A stretch of 64,000 nt of DNA, taken from assembly GCF_963576675.1 (NCBI RefSeq), contig NC_088914.1, positions 17,029,001 through 17,093,000 of the forward strand, read 5' to 3'. The stretch's first letter is position 1. Each line of letters opens with the position of its first letter. This DNA comes from Euphorbia lathyris (lineage: Eukaryota; Streptophyta; Magnoliopsida; Malpighiales; Euphorbiaceae). Shown piece after piece: positions 9,664 to 22,069 of this stretch. A model generated the notes under the pieces. It ran no database searches. It was not told the DNA's origin and was given only the letters and a program-made list of their open reading frames with translations. The position numbers and the translations under genes are program-made.

Positions 9664-11476
9664 TGATAGGGGTATTTTACCCCTATCTTTTAGCGTGATT
9701 TACGGGTTGATTTTGGATAAAATAAATAAGTTTAATTACAAAAATAAAGCGTTTTGATAAAATAAAGAAATAAAAATAAATTTCGTACTTTCAGTTAATT
9801 TTCCGTATTTTTGATTTGTTTAGGAAATAAAAATGTCAAGCTAACTCGGCTCGCAAGATTTGTATTTCAGGTACGAGCAAGGAGCAAAAATCTACTCCAA
9901 TATGCGGGGCATATCATCCCTTATGCGGGGCGTGAAACATGGTGTCAGCAATAATTGCCTTATCCACAGATGCCATGTGGAATTGACTCAGCATACGCGG
10001 GGTGTATGCCACCCTACGCGAGGCGTATGACATATGTCGGAAATGATTGGCCTAATCCTGAAAGTCAGACTACATTGTCTTCCTGAGTCAACTCTTTGTA
10101 CGCGAGGCATATCACCATATACGCGAGGCGTATCAGGCAGTTCCTCAATGTTAAAAGCTCAGAGATTCATTTACGCGGGGCGTGTTTCAGCTACGCACGG
10201 CGTAAAAGCTCCAATTCAAGCAATAAATCTTCAGAAACTCAAACACGCGGGGCGCATCCCAGCCTACGCGGGACGTGTTTGAGACAACAAGACATGAAAT
10301 TGGTCCACATGCAGAAGATTTCTGACGGAATGGGCATTTACGTGAGGCGTACCACACCATACGCGGGGCGTATTATGGGATTTCTGCATAAATAATGTTG
10401 TCCATGCTTGTACCTTGCAAAATTACAATTTTGCCCTATCTTGATGTGTATAAATAGGCAGCTCTTGATCCACAATAGATATACCATATATTAGAGAGAA
10501 AACTATACTTGTTTTAGTTTAGATTTGTGTTTTTAGGCTTTGTGTAATAAAACTCTTCCATCTCGAGAGCTTGTTCGTTGCTCCCCGGCATTCCATCGAA
10601 GTACCGCTCCATCTCTCCGCACACCAAGCTCGAGAGTCCCACCATTCAAGTCCTTAGAGACGGCTTTTGAGTCCGGTTAGCTAGTTCCGAGGGTGGATTC
10701 TTCCCTTACACTTGCTAATTAGCTTGATCTCATCCTATGTACTAGGCTTGTTTGTAATCCATATTTACACTTTTCACAATTATAATTTATGATTCATGAC
10801 ATCTTTTTCTATATATGTGTTGATGTTTATTGCTTGTTTTGATATTCGTAATTGATTATTGTGTAGGGGAACGCGATTTCCGATGCCATTCGGGCTATCT
10901 TTAGGGATTCATATAGGTGTTGCCTTACCGGAAGTGACGCTCTGGAAACCGTAGGAATTGACAAGCCACGGAACTTACGGGCCCTAATTTCTGGTCCCAA
11001 GCATTAGACACGCCTTGACTAGGAACCACGTCGTCTAAGTACTTCACGGGTTGGTCGAACTACACATAGTCATCTTTGCAAGAGCAAAGCATTAACCTTA
11101 TATGCATTAGGAGTCGTTATTTGTCATAGTTATAACTTATCACCAACCGTATCACTTCTTAAGGGTTTCGTTACATAAATTTGCCTCCCCCGTAGTTAGG
11201 AATAGTTTGTAGTTGGTTACCACATCAACCCCAAAGTATTCAACGCTTAAATAACGTGTAAAACCGAGTCGTTTAATATTTGCAATTATAAATCCCGTGG
11301 ATTCGATACCCGATCTTAACCGGATTATTACTTGATACGACGGGGTACACTTGCCCCTAAGTAGTGACGTCTAGTAAAGATAGAGCATTTAGAAAGACCA
11401 CATCCATAGTCATAGCGCAACCATCGTAATATATATTTCGTCGTAAGAAATACGACCACTAGGCGTCGCCCTATCA
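9664..11476 (+). repeat. 3' LTR of the LARD (1813 bp)
   Basis: Same length and ends as the 5' LTR, followed by target duplication TCACT (11477-11481). Differences from the 5' LTR are mostly transitions; several fall on CpG sites of the motif array, for example the first pair (9901-9935), where TACGC has become TATGC. Confidence 0.92.
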
Positions 11477-11481
11477 TCACT

Positions 11482-12440
11482 ATCATGGGAATGATAACTA
11501 ACTAAAGACTAGTATGTGCCTTGATAGTAATGGTGTTTCATCGGTTATAGACACTAGATGTTAAATCAAGGGTATTAGGATTTATGAAATAGTAAACTCT
11601 AGATGATTCGCTATAAGAACACCATATGATTAAAAGAGTCATAGGTGGTTCTCATGCAATACTCAAAGTTGAGTCCTAAGACCTATACTCACTGTGGGGC
11701 CTAGATGTCATGAAATTCACTTTGATTAATCGCATAACAGGCATGTAACAAGGTGTCGAGTCTAGGTTGAGTCAGGTGTGTTATGTGTCATGCTTAGAAG
11801 CCATGAGCGAAGCAAAGGATTGTTGAATCTCATATTGAGATTAGATATTGCCAACCACTTGACTAGTGGAACTAACAAGCATGTGGACACACCCGAATGG
11901 GTCAATTTTTAATTGTCAATTCAAACTTATCAGTTCACTAAGAGATCAAGAAATTTCTGAGGCTAGCTAAAGCCAACTTATGACTAGTGAGACGAACAAA
12001 ATATTCGGACTAAGCACCATCTCTAGGTAATAGGATCACTCGTAGAATAGATTGGATGGAATAAAAAAGTTCATAAGGATACATGTAAATGATTATATAC
12101 GTCTAAGATCATCGAATCAGTAGTATGTGAGCCCAAATGAATAGAGGAATTCGATAGGATTTAAATCAAATTCAGCCTGACCCAAATAAACACACAAAGG
12201 GCAAAATCATCTGAATGTTAGTTCCATTTTAATTGGATAAATTGGAAATGTTAATTCTAAATGTTTGTGTGTTTAACATATGTTATCTGCCGTTAAAAAT
12301 GCATAGTAAAATCCATCAATGACATCAATGCGGTCGCATGCTAGAATTTTGTTAGCAAATTACTTAATTAAGATTGTATATTTTGTATGTTGGTTGTGAT
12401 TCGGCTAAGTGAAATTGCATTAACATCGCGATTGGCACGC
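11482..12440. other. Continuation of the split copia LTR or interior, not delimited
   Basis: AT-rich, non-coding sequence directly after the LARD target duplication. It should continue the copia LTR that starts at 4501, but no clear LTR end (CA) with a primer-binding site was found. Confidence 0.35.
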
Positions 12441-13600
12441 CTTTTACACCTCATGGAGCGATACGTTCACCACACAATGGTTATCATGGATTATCCCCCC
12501 CAGCCTTGGAAGTGTCGGTGAGAACTTTGGATCTTTGGTTGTGTTATTCTTCTTACTAACTATTTTCCCATCCAGAACCACACCCAAAGTCAAAGGGGCA
12601 CCGAAATCTATTTCATGTCCTGGAGGTGCCCTAACATGCTCTATATCATATTGATCTCGTGTATCCAACTCTTCCTCGGCTTGAGGACTTAACGAGACTG
12701 CCGACTCGCCGACGGACATAATAAACCAATACCAACTCTAGAATGGCCCAAGCAAATGAGGAAGGGAATCCCGATAACGAAGAAAGGAAAATCAAGAATA
12801 AAAAAAGCAAAACAAAGAATGAAAGAAGTGGACTAACCTCATAGTTGTCTTCACTCTCAAAGAGAACAAGCAGTACATGTCATAAAGCTCCTCCAAAGAA
12901 TTATAGGTCGCACAACAAAAATAGAGTAGAAGGAAGAAAGCAAACTAGATAAAAAGATTTTATAATTGACCGCGGCAAGTCAACCGTCAGTGGAATTAAA
13001 TAAATATCATTAAATAACTTGTACAATCTTGAATAAAGAGGGCGAAAATTTCATAAAGCTGTAATCACGTTTCAAAAAGCATCATTACATCATTAGCCAA
13101 ACATACGGGAGACACGTCTCTAAACAAAATACACACGAAGAGGTAGCTTTAGATCGTCACCCCTGACATGCACATGACACGTGTCTGAAAGTAGGAGGAA
13201 AAGATAGTTTCTGAATCCATCATCGCTAAAAGAAGATAACTCACCAAGATATGGAGAACACTGTGACATGGCTGAGTCCCAACGACCCTAGACAGACTCA
13301 CACCCAGTGCATCGCAATAATTATGTCAAGGGAACTTCTGATGAAGCGTTTGAGCCTTAAGCTCGTCTAGAAGGCCTAAGGCTTCTAAAACGATCCTTGA
13401 CATTGCCCAAAGACAAGCCCAAAGAACTAATTGACACCAGACAAAGATAAGATGAGGCAAAACAATCATTCGAAGGCTCATCCAATCTATAATTAAAGGA
13501 AGTCATCCAAGAAACAATTATCTTGTTTTCTTTACTTTCTCTTTCTAGACTCAAACTTCTCTATTATCTCTTTATTAATTTGACCATCGAAGTGTATTGC
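12441..13600. other. Unassigned, perhaps degenerate retroelement DNA
   Basis: A 91-residue minus-strand frame (12444-12719) has no recognised domain. The following sequence resembles decayed LTR or leader DNA but shows no paired ends. I see no host gene here. Confidence 0.25.
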
Positions 13601-14873
13601 AGGGACTATTTCTCACACAGATAGATTGCAGACAACTCATCAAATGGTTAATTGATATTCTTAGAACAAATTAAAGTGCAAGTCTATAAAGTGTAATTCA
13701 AATACTCTTAATACATTAACTATTAAGCTTTTTCTTTTTCATAAAAGATAAAGTGTATCAAATTGTTTTTATTATTGGATATGACAATTAGTCACAATAT
13801 TAAAGTGCAAGTCTATAATGTGATTAGGAAGGAAAATACCCTAACATTAGGAATTATACTTGGTATAAAAAGTGAAAAAGTAAGTCTTAAATGAAGATTC
13901 CTAGCAAAAATAGGCAATGAGCTTAGCATTTGTATTATATAGTAGTTGCAAAGTTCACCCAAAGATGACAAATGGAATAGGACATGTTGCTAATGCTCAT
14001 TTATTTTTAATAAATCTAAACTATTTAGTAATTAAACTTTTGCCTTTTTATTAAGGATTTGGAAAATGGTGACCATACAAATTGTCAATCACACGTGGCG
14101 TGGACCCAACTCACCCACTTGTCGTTAGGGATTAGGAGGAGAGAAGAGAAGGCCTTATTCTCCCACACGAAACTATCCAATTTTCTGATAAAAAAAAAAA
14201 AAAAAAACTATCCAATTTCAGTTTACAAGATATAAAGGCCACAAGGGTCGGTTGTCCTTTTCTATATTTTCCTAAAACGTGTGAGCTCACACGTGTCAGC
14301 ACCAAGTCTTGAATTATCTTGAATTTTTACTAGTATTGTTTTGGAATAAACGGTCATACGTAAATCAATTTTTTTTAAGTATCAATTCAGTTTTTAAAAT
14401 TGACTATGATCAAATCCGCTCTTAAAAGTATAGTATATTTTTTTCAAAAAAAAAAAAATATAGTATATTTTTAATATTTAAATTATATCATTTTTATATT
14501 TTAATATCTGAAATCAATTCTTATTTAAAATTATTATATTTTGTACAATCGTAAAATGCCTTGCAGTTATGGTTGAGATTTTGATTTTTTAATATAAAAT
14601 TGTTTTGAGTAAGTATCTAAATTATACCATACTTTACACTTTAATATCTATATTACATTTTATCTTAAAAATATACTTTAAATATGAATAATCGGACAAT
14701 TTAATACATTTAACCGATCAACACCAATAAACACAAGAGTTTAACTATTTTTTTAAAAAAATTGACCAAATTTTTTCTATCTCTTTCATTCTCTTTTTTC
14801 AATTTTTTTTTTTCTAAATTTTCTCTCTCTATACAGCCATGTAAACCACTTTTCTCTCCTTCTCTTCATCTAC
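13601..14873. other. AT-rich intergenic DNA
   Basis: No gene. Contains two poly-A runs (about 14189-14206 and 14446-14458) and two CACGTG E-boxes (around 14093 and 14289) without a nearby gene. Confidence 0.5.
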
Positions 14874-14881
14874 CTCCTTAC

Positions 14882-15319
14882 TAGACCTGTCCACAGGCTC
14901 GGGTACCCGCCCGGTCCGCCCAGGCCCGTGTCCCTTGGACCGGACTTGGACAATGAAATTTACTCTTAGGTCCGGTCCAGGCCCGCTAAAGCCCACCTAT
15001 TTTTTGGACGGGCTTGGGACATATGAAAATATCACGGGCCGGCCCAGCCCGGCCCGCCTTATTAATATTAATTAAAAAATTTACATATTTATAATTAAAT
15101 ATTTATTTTACATATAAATTTGATTTTTTATAATTAAAAATTATGTATATTTTTTTAGGTAGGCTTATATGGGTTGGGCTTGGGATTTGATTTTTAAGCC
15201 CGAGCCCAGCCCGGCCTGAGCCCGCCTAAATTAACACTGGGCTGGGCTGGACTTGGGACGAGCACTTTTACACAAAAGCCTGCTAGGCCCGGCCCGAACC
15301 CGGCCCATGGACAGGTCTA
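14882..15319. mobile_element. hAT-type non-autonomous element, 438 bp
   Basis: Ends TAGACCTGTCCA and TGGACAGGTCTA form a terminal inverted repeat of 12 perfect bases. A perfect 8 bp target duplication CTCCTTAC flanks it (14874-14881 and 15320-15327), diagnostic of hAT. Subterminal parts are GC-rich with repeated GGCCCGGCCC motifs, the middle is AT-rich, and there is no coding capacity. Confidence 0.92.
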
Positions 15320-15327
15320 CTCCTTAC

Positions 15328-15745
15328 GGTCTCAATCCTATTTCCGCCCAGTCGACCCTGCAATTCCAGTACAAAGATGTTTCTGCACTGTTTTTCTCGT
15401 AGTTGTTCAATTCAGCTTGTGTATAAAGAGGGAAATCAGATAACGCATTCCCTTATCAATTGGGCAGTTGATAAGGATGACTCCATGATTTTCATCAAAA
15501 TTTGTCCTGTTCCTGTTTGGCAATTAGTATAATGAATTGTATACTATTATTCATTAATCGATTCTTTTTCTTTAAAAAAACAAACTAAAAGCAGCCCCCG
15601 TAAGTTGAACAACCCTCGGACAAGTATAGAATGAAAATACAGGCTTTTGCTCCGCTAATCTCAGACCCATCATTGATTAGGGATGATAATTTTGGATTAT
15701 GGTATTAAAATCGTGGTATGTTAATTTTATAATATATATATATAA
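15328..15745. other. Intergenic DNA, nothing recognised
   Basis: No frame, paired repeat or RNA gene seen; ends in a short TA run. Confidence 0.5.
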
Positions 15746-16104
15746 GGCAAAAAAATTTATTGATCTTTCATTTTTCGATACATTAAGTATCTGATCTTTT
15801 ATTTTCTGTCACATTAAACTGTCGATTACTATAAAAATTATTTTTAAATATAAAATTCGGTTAATAGAGTATTATTCATTTTATATATGTTCGAAATTTT
15901 TATTTTTAACAGTCAGAAACAGTTTTTAACATGTATAATGTGATTATAGAAAAACGTTTTTCTAAATTATAATTAACTAATTTGATATGTAAATGTTTAA
16001 TAATAATAAAAAATAAATAATTAAGAACTTAATGTATTTAGATAAAAGATTAAGGATTTTACACGTACAAAATGAAAGATTAAGGACCTGGGATGTTTTT
16101 TGCC
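15746..16104. mobile_element. Small TIR element (359 bp), superfamily unresolved
   Basis: The left end GGCAAAAAA followed by a TTGATCTTTCATTTT stretch is mirrored by TGAAAGATTAAGG...TTTTTTGCC on the right, and the inverted similarity extends inward for about 80 bp. The foldback at 29410-29850 resembles it in sequence. Target duplication not clear. Confidence 0.6.
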
Positions 16105-16253
16105 AAAATATAATTGTTAGCCAAACTTGGACGTGAAGAAGAGAAGTCGACTGCCGACGTGGGCATATTTATAGTGTGCCTATATGTAGTGTGTTTGTGT
16201 TATGTACTGAACGTTTGGTGTGCATGCTTTTTTATTTATTTATTATTATCTGG

Positions 16254-17129
16254 TAGGGATGGTAACGGGTAGTAAACCCAGGGGCGGAGCAAGCCCAAGA
16301 CTCGGGGTGGCCGGAGCCCCCCGGCCACCGGCTCCGTCCTTAAGTACAGATCGATTTTGATTTTCCATTAAAAAAAAATAAACATATTTAATTTTCTATT
16401 AGTTCAATACTAGTTTCTAAAAAATGATAACATTTGATTCAAAAAAAAAAATGATAACATTTTTACAAATTTAACGCGTTGGAGGCTAAAATTTTTTTCC
16501 CAGCCCTAACAAACTGGACTTTGAAAATTTACCCTCAACCGCACGACTAAATTTAGCTCCCCCATGTTTAAATTCCTGGCTCCGCCACTGAGTATACCCG
16601 CGGATACCCGGCACTACCCGACCCTAATGGGACTACCCGTACCCTGTATAAAAGGGTATGGGACGAGTATGAGATCAAAACCATTACCCGTTAGGGTAAT
16701 GGGACGGGTATGAGAATGCCCCCCAGGGTACTCGGTACTCGTTCCCCGTCATAATTTTTTTATACATTAATAAATATAATTGTTTTTTAGATGTAAGACG
16801 TGAGATTTGAACTCCAATCTTTATGTTTTTTAACCATTGAGTGACCACTAAACTATTTTATTCTTATTAATTAAGCTTCAATTTGTTCAATTTTTAGATA
16901 GATGATTTATTAAATTTATACTTTGTTAAATTTGTAATATTTTTGTTTTAGTTATTAATTCTTAACGGGTAAGGGTACCCGCGGGTACCTGCGAATTAAA
17001 TGGGACGGGTATGGGATGCAAAATGTATACCCGTTAGGGTAATGAGACATGTACGGGTAATTAAAAAATAATAGGGTAAGGGTTTGAGATTGGCATTACC
17101 CACGGGTACCCTACCCGTTGCCATCCCTA
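16254..17129. mobile_element. hAT-type element (876 bp including a nested insertion)
   Basis: Ends TAGGGATGGTAACGGGTAG and CTACCCGTTGCCATCCCTA are inverted repeats differing at one base. Flanks TTATCTGG and TTATCAGG are an 8 bp duplication with one mismatch. The interior repeats GGGTACCCG-type motifs. A degenerate tRNA-like stretch on the minus strand (16802-16853) carries B-box-like and A-box-like sequence. No coding capacity. Confidence 0.88.
16279..16590. mobile_element. Nested hAT-type element, 312 bp
   Basis: Starts CAGGGGCGGAGC, ends GCTCCGCCACTG, with 8 bp flanks AGTAAACC/AGTATACC (one mismatch). It interrupts the GGGTAGTATACCCG motif near the left end of the larger hAT element and is therefore younger than it. 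Confidence 0.88.
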
Positions 17130-17137
17130 TTATCAGG

Positions 17138-17323
17138 GGATTAGGAAGCGGGTGTATAAAAACTTCTTTCGTACAGATACCTAAATTTAATAGGGTCCAA
17201 TTTATTATTATTATTATTATTATATAATATCTAATTAAATTATTTTTATTATATTTATTATGTCAAAAATTAAGTTAAAAGTATTTTGATGTTTCATTTT
17301 ATAGAAATATTTTTTTTTTGCAA
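17138..17323. other. AT-rich spacer
   Basis: Contains a TTA/TAT-rich microsatellite near 17205-17225. A stretch CATTTTATAGAAATATT at its end recurs (one mismatch) at about 18449 after the next element, which looks like a flanking duplication. Confidence 0.4.
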
Positions 17324-18430
17324 TGTTATCAGAACCAGATCGGACATCAAACCGGATTGGTGACTGGGTTACGAGTCACTTGGTCGGATCGGATGGCTCG
17401 GATTGGTCGAACCAGATGACATAATAAATAAATAATAAATAAATAATATTTATATATATTAAATATATATAATTAATTTAAAATTATTTTTATAAATTAT
17501 ATATATCCAAAACAAATTATAAACAACTTTTGGTTTGTTATTTTTTGTCAACTTGAGACTTAAATATATAACGGATAAATAGAATTTAGAATAACTTGAA
17601 ATATGTAAACGTATTCTACGACATGCGATTTTTTTAACGGTATATTATAAACTCAAAACGGACAAGTGATGAATGAGAAATTGACGCTTAAAGTGAACTA
17701 CTTGAAATGCTTTAGAAGAAGATAAAAAATAAACTAAGCATTCTTATCCCACATAAGAAAGAAATGAGAATGTTAACTAGTTTATAAGTAAATGGTCTTC
17801 ACAAGCCTTTAAGTAATTACTAAGGAAAAGGCTCTCTCACGTCAAGGGGGTGCAGTCGTTCCACCATCGGGTTAGGAGCGCACCTGCACGACGTGGGTGA
17901 CGCGAATGCCACACCGAAATGAGCTCTCTTAGCCCGACCTCCTTTTGCTTAGATTTTATCTTTTTTTCTTAAATAACTTAAAAAAAATTCTTTTTTTAAG
18001 TAATCAACCAGGTTGGCCGGTTCCCTGTTTAACCACCAGTCGAGCCGGTTCACACCGGTTTTTTGAGTATTGATCAAACCAGTCAAGCTCGGACTGGTCT
18101 GTCATCCAGTTTCCCAGTCGAACCGGTCCGACAAGTCGGTCCGGTCCGGACTTGATAACATAGAACCTAATTAGTTAATTCCCCTTTTGCTTAGATTTTA
18201 TCTCTTTTTCTTAAATAACTTAAAAAAAAATTCTTTTTTAAGTAATCAACCGGGTTGGCCGATTCCCGGTTTAACCATCGGTCGAACCGGTTCCTAGTTT
18301 AACCACCGGTCGAATGGGTTCACATCGATTTTTTGAGCATTGATCAAACCAGTCAAGCTCGGACCGGTCTGCCATCCGGTTTCCCGATTGAACCGGTCCG
18401 ACAGGCCAGTCCGGTCCGGGCTTGATAACA
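17324..18430. mobile_element. TIR element with internal tandem duplication, superfamily unresolved
   Basis: The left end TGTTATCAGAACCAGATCGG is mirrored by the right end ending GGTCCGGACTTGATAACA at 18160; another TTGATAACA end lies at about 18430. The last ~245 bp are duplicated in tandem (units begin near 17942 and 18184), each with CCGGTT/AACCGG motifs. The interior also has a repeat fragment (17845-17940) shared with 32105-32210. Confidence 0.6.
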
Positions 18431-18483
18431 TAGAACCTAATTAGTTAATTCCATTTTGTAGAAATATTATTCTTATATGAAAG

Positions 18484-19511
18484 TGTTTGGCTCTTTTGCG
18501 AGTCCTACTGGGCTTGCCAATTTTTGTTTGGCTCTTTCGTGGGAAATTGCGGGCGTGCTAGATAATTATAGTATTATCAAACTATGGAATGAAATTGAGT
18601 GCGCTTTCTAACTTCTAAATATCAAACGACTGTGAGAATTAAAGAGACCGAAAATTCCTAAAGATTCGATTATCAAAACGATGTCGACCACAGAAAATGG
18701 TTGAACAACAAATAAAATAAAAATGTACTGGAAACTTGAATGAACTTTGCACTTGAAAATTAAATCTAAGGAAACAATCGAGAATTGTAAAAATGCTGAA
18801 GTCTAGAGGTAATTTGCTAGAGTTTTTGCTTGGGTTTGTTGAGTTGTTGAGTTGGCAAGTTCTCAACGTGATTCCTTCTTTTTATAGATGTTGGAGGTAA
18901 CTTCCTGCTTCTTTCCACTAATCCATGTTCTCCACCACATTGAGTAACCGCTCCATTTTGACTTCCATGATGAATTGATTTTCACGCTTTCTATTTTTCC
19001 TACTTTTCAATTGGCTCATAAAAAAATATGTTAAAATATTAATTGGCTCTTGGTTCTCCTAAGTTTACTTCAAGTTTCCCCTGATGTCCACTATAGGAAG
19101 TTGGTTTCCCACGAGGTACACTATGGTTTCCCCCAAGGTACACCATGGTTTCCCCTAAGGTACATTATGGTTTCCCACGAGGTATACTATGATTTCCCCT
19201 AAGGTACACCATGGTTTCCCCTAAGGTACACTACATAGGAAGTTGGTTTCCCCTGAGGTACACTGTATAGGAAGTTGGTACACTATTTTAGATGTTTCCC
19301 CTGAGGGAAACTGAGGTTCACTCTAAGAAATCCTAAATGAATGGAAAATATTAAAAGTTTCCCGAAATGAAAAGTTTTCTAAACAAGCATTTTAAGAAAA
19401 AATTTCCTAAAATGTTCTTTTAAGAAAAAGTTTCCTAAAAAGAAAAGTTTATCCCATGAAAAAGAGTAAACCAGGGTATGCAATAAAAAAACTTTATTTT
19501 TGGTGCAAACA
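18484..19511 (-). repeat. 3' LTR of the minus-strand gypsy-like element
   Basis: Collinear with 20501-22064 apart from the solo LTR there and a ~10 bp difference at the first bases (TGTTTGGC here versus TGCCAATTTTTGTTTGGC). Contains a run of GGTTTCCC-GAGGTACACTATG repeats of 20-25 bp. Confidence 0.8.
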
Positions 19512-19741
19512 ATTGCCCCCCTCAAGCATGAATTTGAGGAACGTAAATTTCATGCTTGATTCTTCAAAAGCCGTGGTGTCAGCTTTTAAAAGTGTTGCAT
19601 GATAACTCTTTAGGTGACATAAAATATATAGGCCGTGGAGTCGGCCTTTGTATCACCTTCATACTAATATCTCATTTCCTCAATCCGAGGAATTCTCACC
19701 AGCCTCAACTTCACCTCCTACTTCTCCCTTGACTTAGCATC

Positions 19742-20408
19742 TCATCGCTGCTTTTTTTTTCTTGGCTTGTGAAACTTAAAGTGGCCAACTTGACGGAGGC
19801 CATACTCATATAGTTTTTGGACAGCTTCTCGGATGATCTCCGCAGTAACTAGGGAAATCTGTTGAGGGTTGCCAATCTGTTGGTGAACATAAGGCACATT
19901 AGGAATTCTAGTGTTTCTCCCACTTCCTCTATGGTTGCCCCCCCATCTCTCCAATGATATAGTGGTCTCTTGTTTCCTCGTGATATGAAGCTGTGTGGGA
20001 GGTAGGATTAGTGTTTTCAAAACATTGAGGAGCAGGTGACTTACTAGAATTTTCTTGGCCTGCAAAAGTAGCGGCCTTCTTTGAGACAACTTCCTCCCTC
20101 AAAGGTGGAATCTGATACTTCTCAGCGATGGACACACCACATCCTTCCTTGGACTCCAAGGAGCCTTGAGGAACATGGTTTCCTCCACTCTTGATGCCCC
20201 CTAGCTGTGATAGCTTCTCGAGTATCTTTTCCATCTTCTGATTCATATCGCTCCTTAAAGCTTCCAGATTCTTTTCAATGGAATTGAAATGTCTATGCAA
20301 GAATTGTGAATTTTGGATCTCTCCAGAGATCCAAGTGTGTCCTCTAGGGTTAACGTTATTTTCCCCTTCAATTCCTCCCACTATATGTGGAACATTGCAT
20401 GTTGCCAT
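19742..20408 (-). pseudogene. Gag-like N-terminal ORF with a frameshift
   Basis: The frame starts at 20408 (MATCNVPHIVGG) about 90 bp after the primer-site region. It has a coiled-coil stretch (NSIEKNLEALRSDMNQKMEK) and stops at 19929, while an overlapping frame continues to 19742 with a basic end rich in Lys. The switch is at or near a 7-base C run (G run on the coding strand, 19938-19944), so a homopolymer frameshift has split one gene. No capsid or nucleocapsid motif could be named with confidence; gag is inferred from position. Confidence 0.5.
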
Positions 20409-20500
20409 GATCTCTTCTTCTTTAGAGTTGGCTGCTACAGGATCTTTGCCTTTCTTATCATTTTCCTTTGGCTGTATTGTGATTTGGGTCCCACCGAGCG

Positions 20501-22064
20501 TGCCAATTTTTGTTTGGCTCTTTTGCGAGTCCCATTGGGAGTGCCAATTTTTTTTTAGCTCTTTCGTGGGAAATTGCGGGCGTGCCAGATAATTATAGTA
20601 TTATCAAACTATGGAATGAAATTGAGTGCGCTTTCTAACTTCTAAATATCAAACGACTGTGAGAATTAAAGAGACCAAAAATTCCTAAAGATTCGATTAT
20701 CAAAACGATACCGACCCACAGAAAATGGTTGAACAACAAATAAAATAAAAATGTACTGGAAGCTTGAATGAACTTTGCACTTGAAAATTAAATCTAAGAA
20801 AACAATCGAGAATTGTAAAAATGCTGAAGTCTAGAGGTAATTTGCTAGAGTTTTTACTTGGGTTTGTTGATTGTTGAGTTGGCAAGTTCTCATCGTGATT
20901 CCTTCTTTTTATAGATGTTGGAGGTAACTTCCTGCTTCTTTCCACTAATCCACGTTCTCCACCACATTGAGTAACCGCTCCATTTTGACTTCCATGATGA
21001 ATTGATTTTCACGCTTTCTATTTTTCCTGCTTTTCAATTGGCTCATAAAAAACATGTTAAAATATTAATTGGCTCTTGGTTCTCCTAAGTTTACTTCAAG
21101 TTTCCCCTGATGTCCACTATAGGAAGTTGGTTTCCCACGAGGTACACTATGGTTTCCCCTAAGGTACACCATGGTTTCCCCTAAGGTAGATTATGTGTCA
21201 CACCCGACCCTAAACGACCTTAATCGGCATCGGACGTGAAATAGAAAGATCATAATCAATACTTAGGAGTCTCCAATTTAACCAAATATCATTATATTAT
21301 AATTGCAATACCAAAGTTCTAACCATAATTCTAACAATAAGCAGCCAACTTCCAAACTTCGCCTAAACGGTCGGTAACCTTCTCTAACGGTTCAGAGAAA
21401 ACTGATGAAAGAAAAAGAAAATGAAAATAAAGAAGATGAAGAGGCAGGAAAGAAAAAGAAAAAAGAAGATAAAGATGATGATCATCATCACGAAAATTCC
21501 GTTGGAATATATATCCAAATCTGAAAAAAAATCCAGTTGGATCCTCCATATTTATATAATCTTTTAAAAATCACCCTAAATTTTTAATTTACACATAAAC
21601 CCATCAAATTAACCCCAAACTTTTCCTATAGCACCAAATTAATATCACATACCCAATAATTATAATATATACTAATATCAAAATATAAATTCTAGAAATT
21701 TAGACACGGACGTGACATTATGGTTTCCCACGAGGTACACTATGACTTTCCCTAAGGTACACCATGATTTCCCCTAAGGTACACTACATAGGAAGTTGGT
21801 TTCCCCTGAGGTACACTGTATAGGAAGTTGGTACACTATTTTAGATGTTTCCCTTGAGGGAAACCGAGGTTCACTCTAAGAAATCCTAAATGAATGGAAA
21901 ATATGAAAAGTTTCTCGAAATGAAAAGTTTCCTAAACAAGCATTTTAAGAAAAAGTTTCCTCAAATGTTTTTTTAAGAAAAAGTTTCCTAAAAAGAAAAG
22001 TTTATCCCATGTAAAAGAGTAAATCAGGGTATGCAATAAAAAAACTTTATTTTTAGTGCAAACA
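20501..22064 (-). repeat. 5' LTR of the minus-strand gypsy-like element, interrupted by a solo LTR
   Basis: Same sequence as the other LTR, with 522 bp plus a 5 bp duplication inserted at 21196. Confidence 0.8.
21196..21717. mobile_element. Solo LTR, 522 bp
   Basis: Begins TGTCACACCCGACCC, ends ACGGACGTGACA, and is flanked by the perfect 5 bp duplication TTATG (21191-21195 and 21718-21722). The sister LTR shows the empty site (CATTATGGTTTCCC). TGTCACACCC is a common plant gypsy LTR start. Confidence 0.88.
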
Positions 22065-22069
22065 GAAAG

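Larger units (their letters stand above)
4708..11476 (+). mobile_element. Complete non-autonomous gypsy (Athila-like) LTR retrotransposon, LARD type
   Basis: The element has two 1813 bp LTRs (4708-6520 and 9664-11476) that start TGATAGGG and end CCCTATCA, flanked by a perfect 5 bp duplication TCACT. A tRNA-Asp primer-binding site follows the first LTR and a polypurine tract precedes the second. The GAGGACAAGTAAA stretch before the polypurine tract and the tRNA-Asp primer are traits I associate with the Athila lineage. The 3.1 kb interior encodes no gag, protease, RT, RNase H or integrase, so it must be moved in trans, like LARDs (large retrotransposon derivatives). By eye the LTRs differ at roughly 40 positions (about 2%), so the insertion is fairly young. 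Confidence 0.9.
18484..22064 (-). mobile_element. Non-autonomous gypsy-like LTR retrotransposon on the minus strand
   Basis: The two LTRs are 18484-19511 (3' LTR in element orientation) and 20501-22064 (5' LTR, enlarged by an insertion), flanked by a perfect 5 bp duplication GAAAG (18479-18483 and 22065-22069). In minus orientation a G-rich polypurine tract (complement of 19512-19530) precedes the 3' LTR, and a GCTCGGTGGGACC primer-site-like stretch follows the 5' LTR at about 20485-20500. The interior is only about 1 kb, with a gag-like N-terminal ORF and no pol. The LTRs carry serial CCTAAGGTACAC-type repeats (about 19080-19310). Confidence 0.85.

Noticed and set aside
12444..12719. 91-residue minus-strand frame
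   Set aside because: No recognised domain, no neighbours of the same element; not enough to call a gene.
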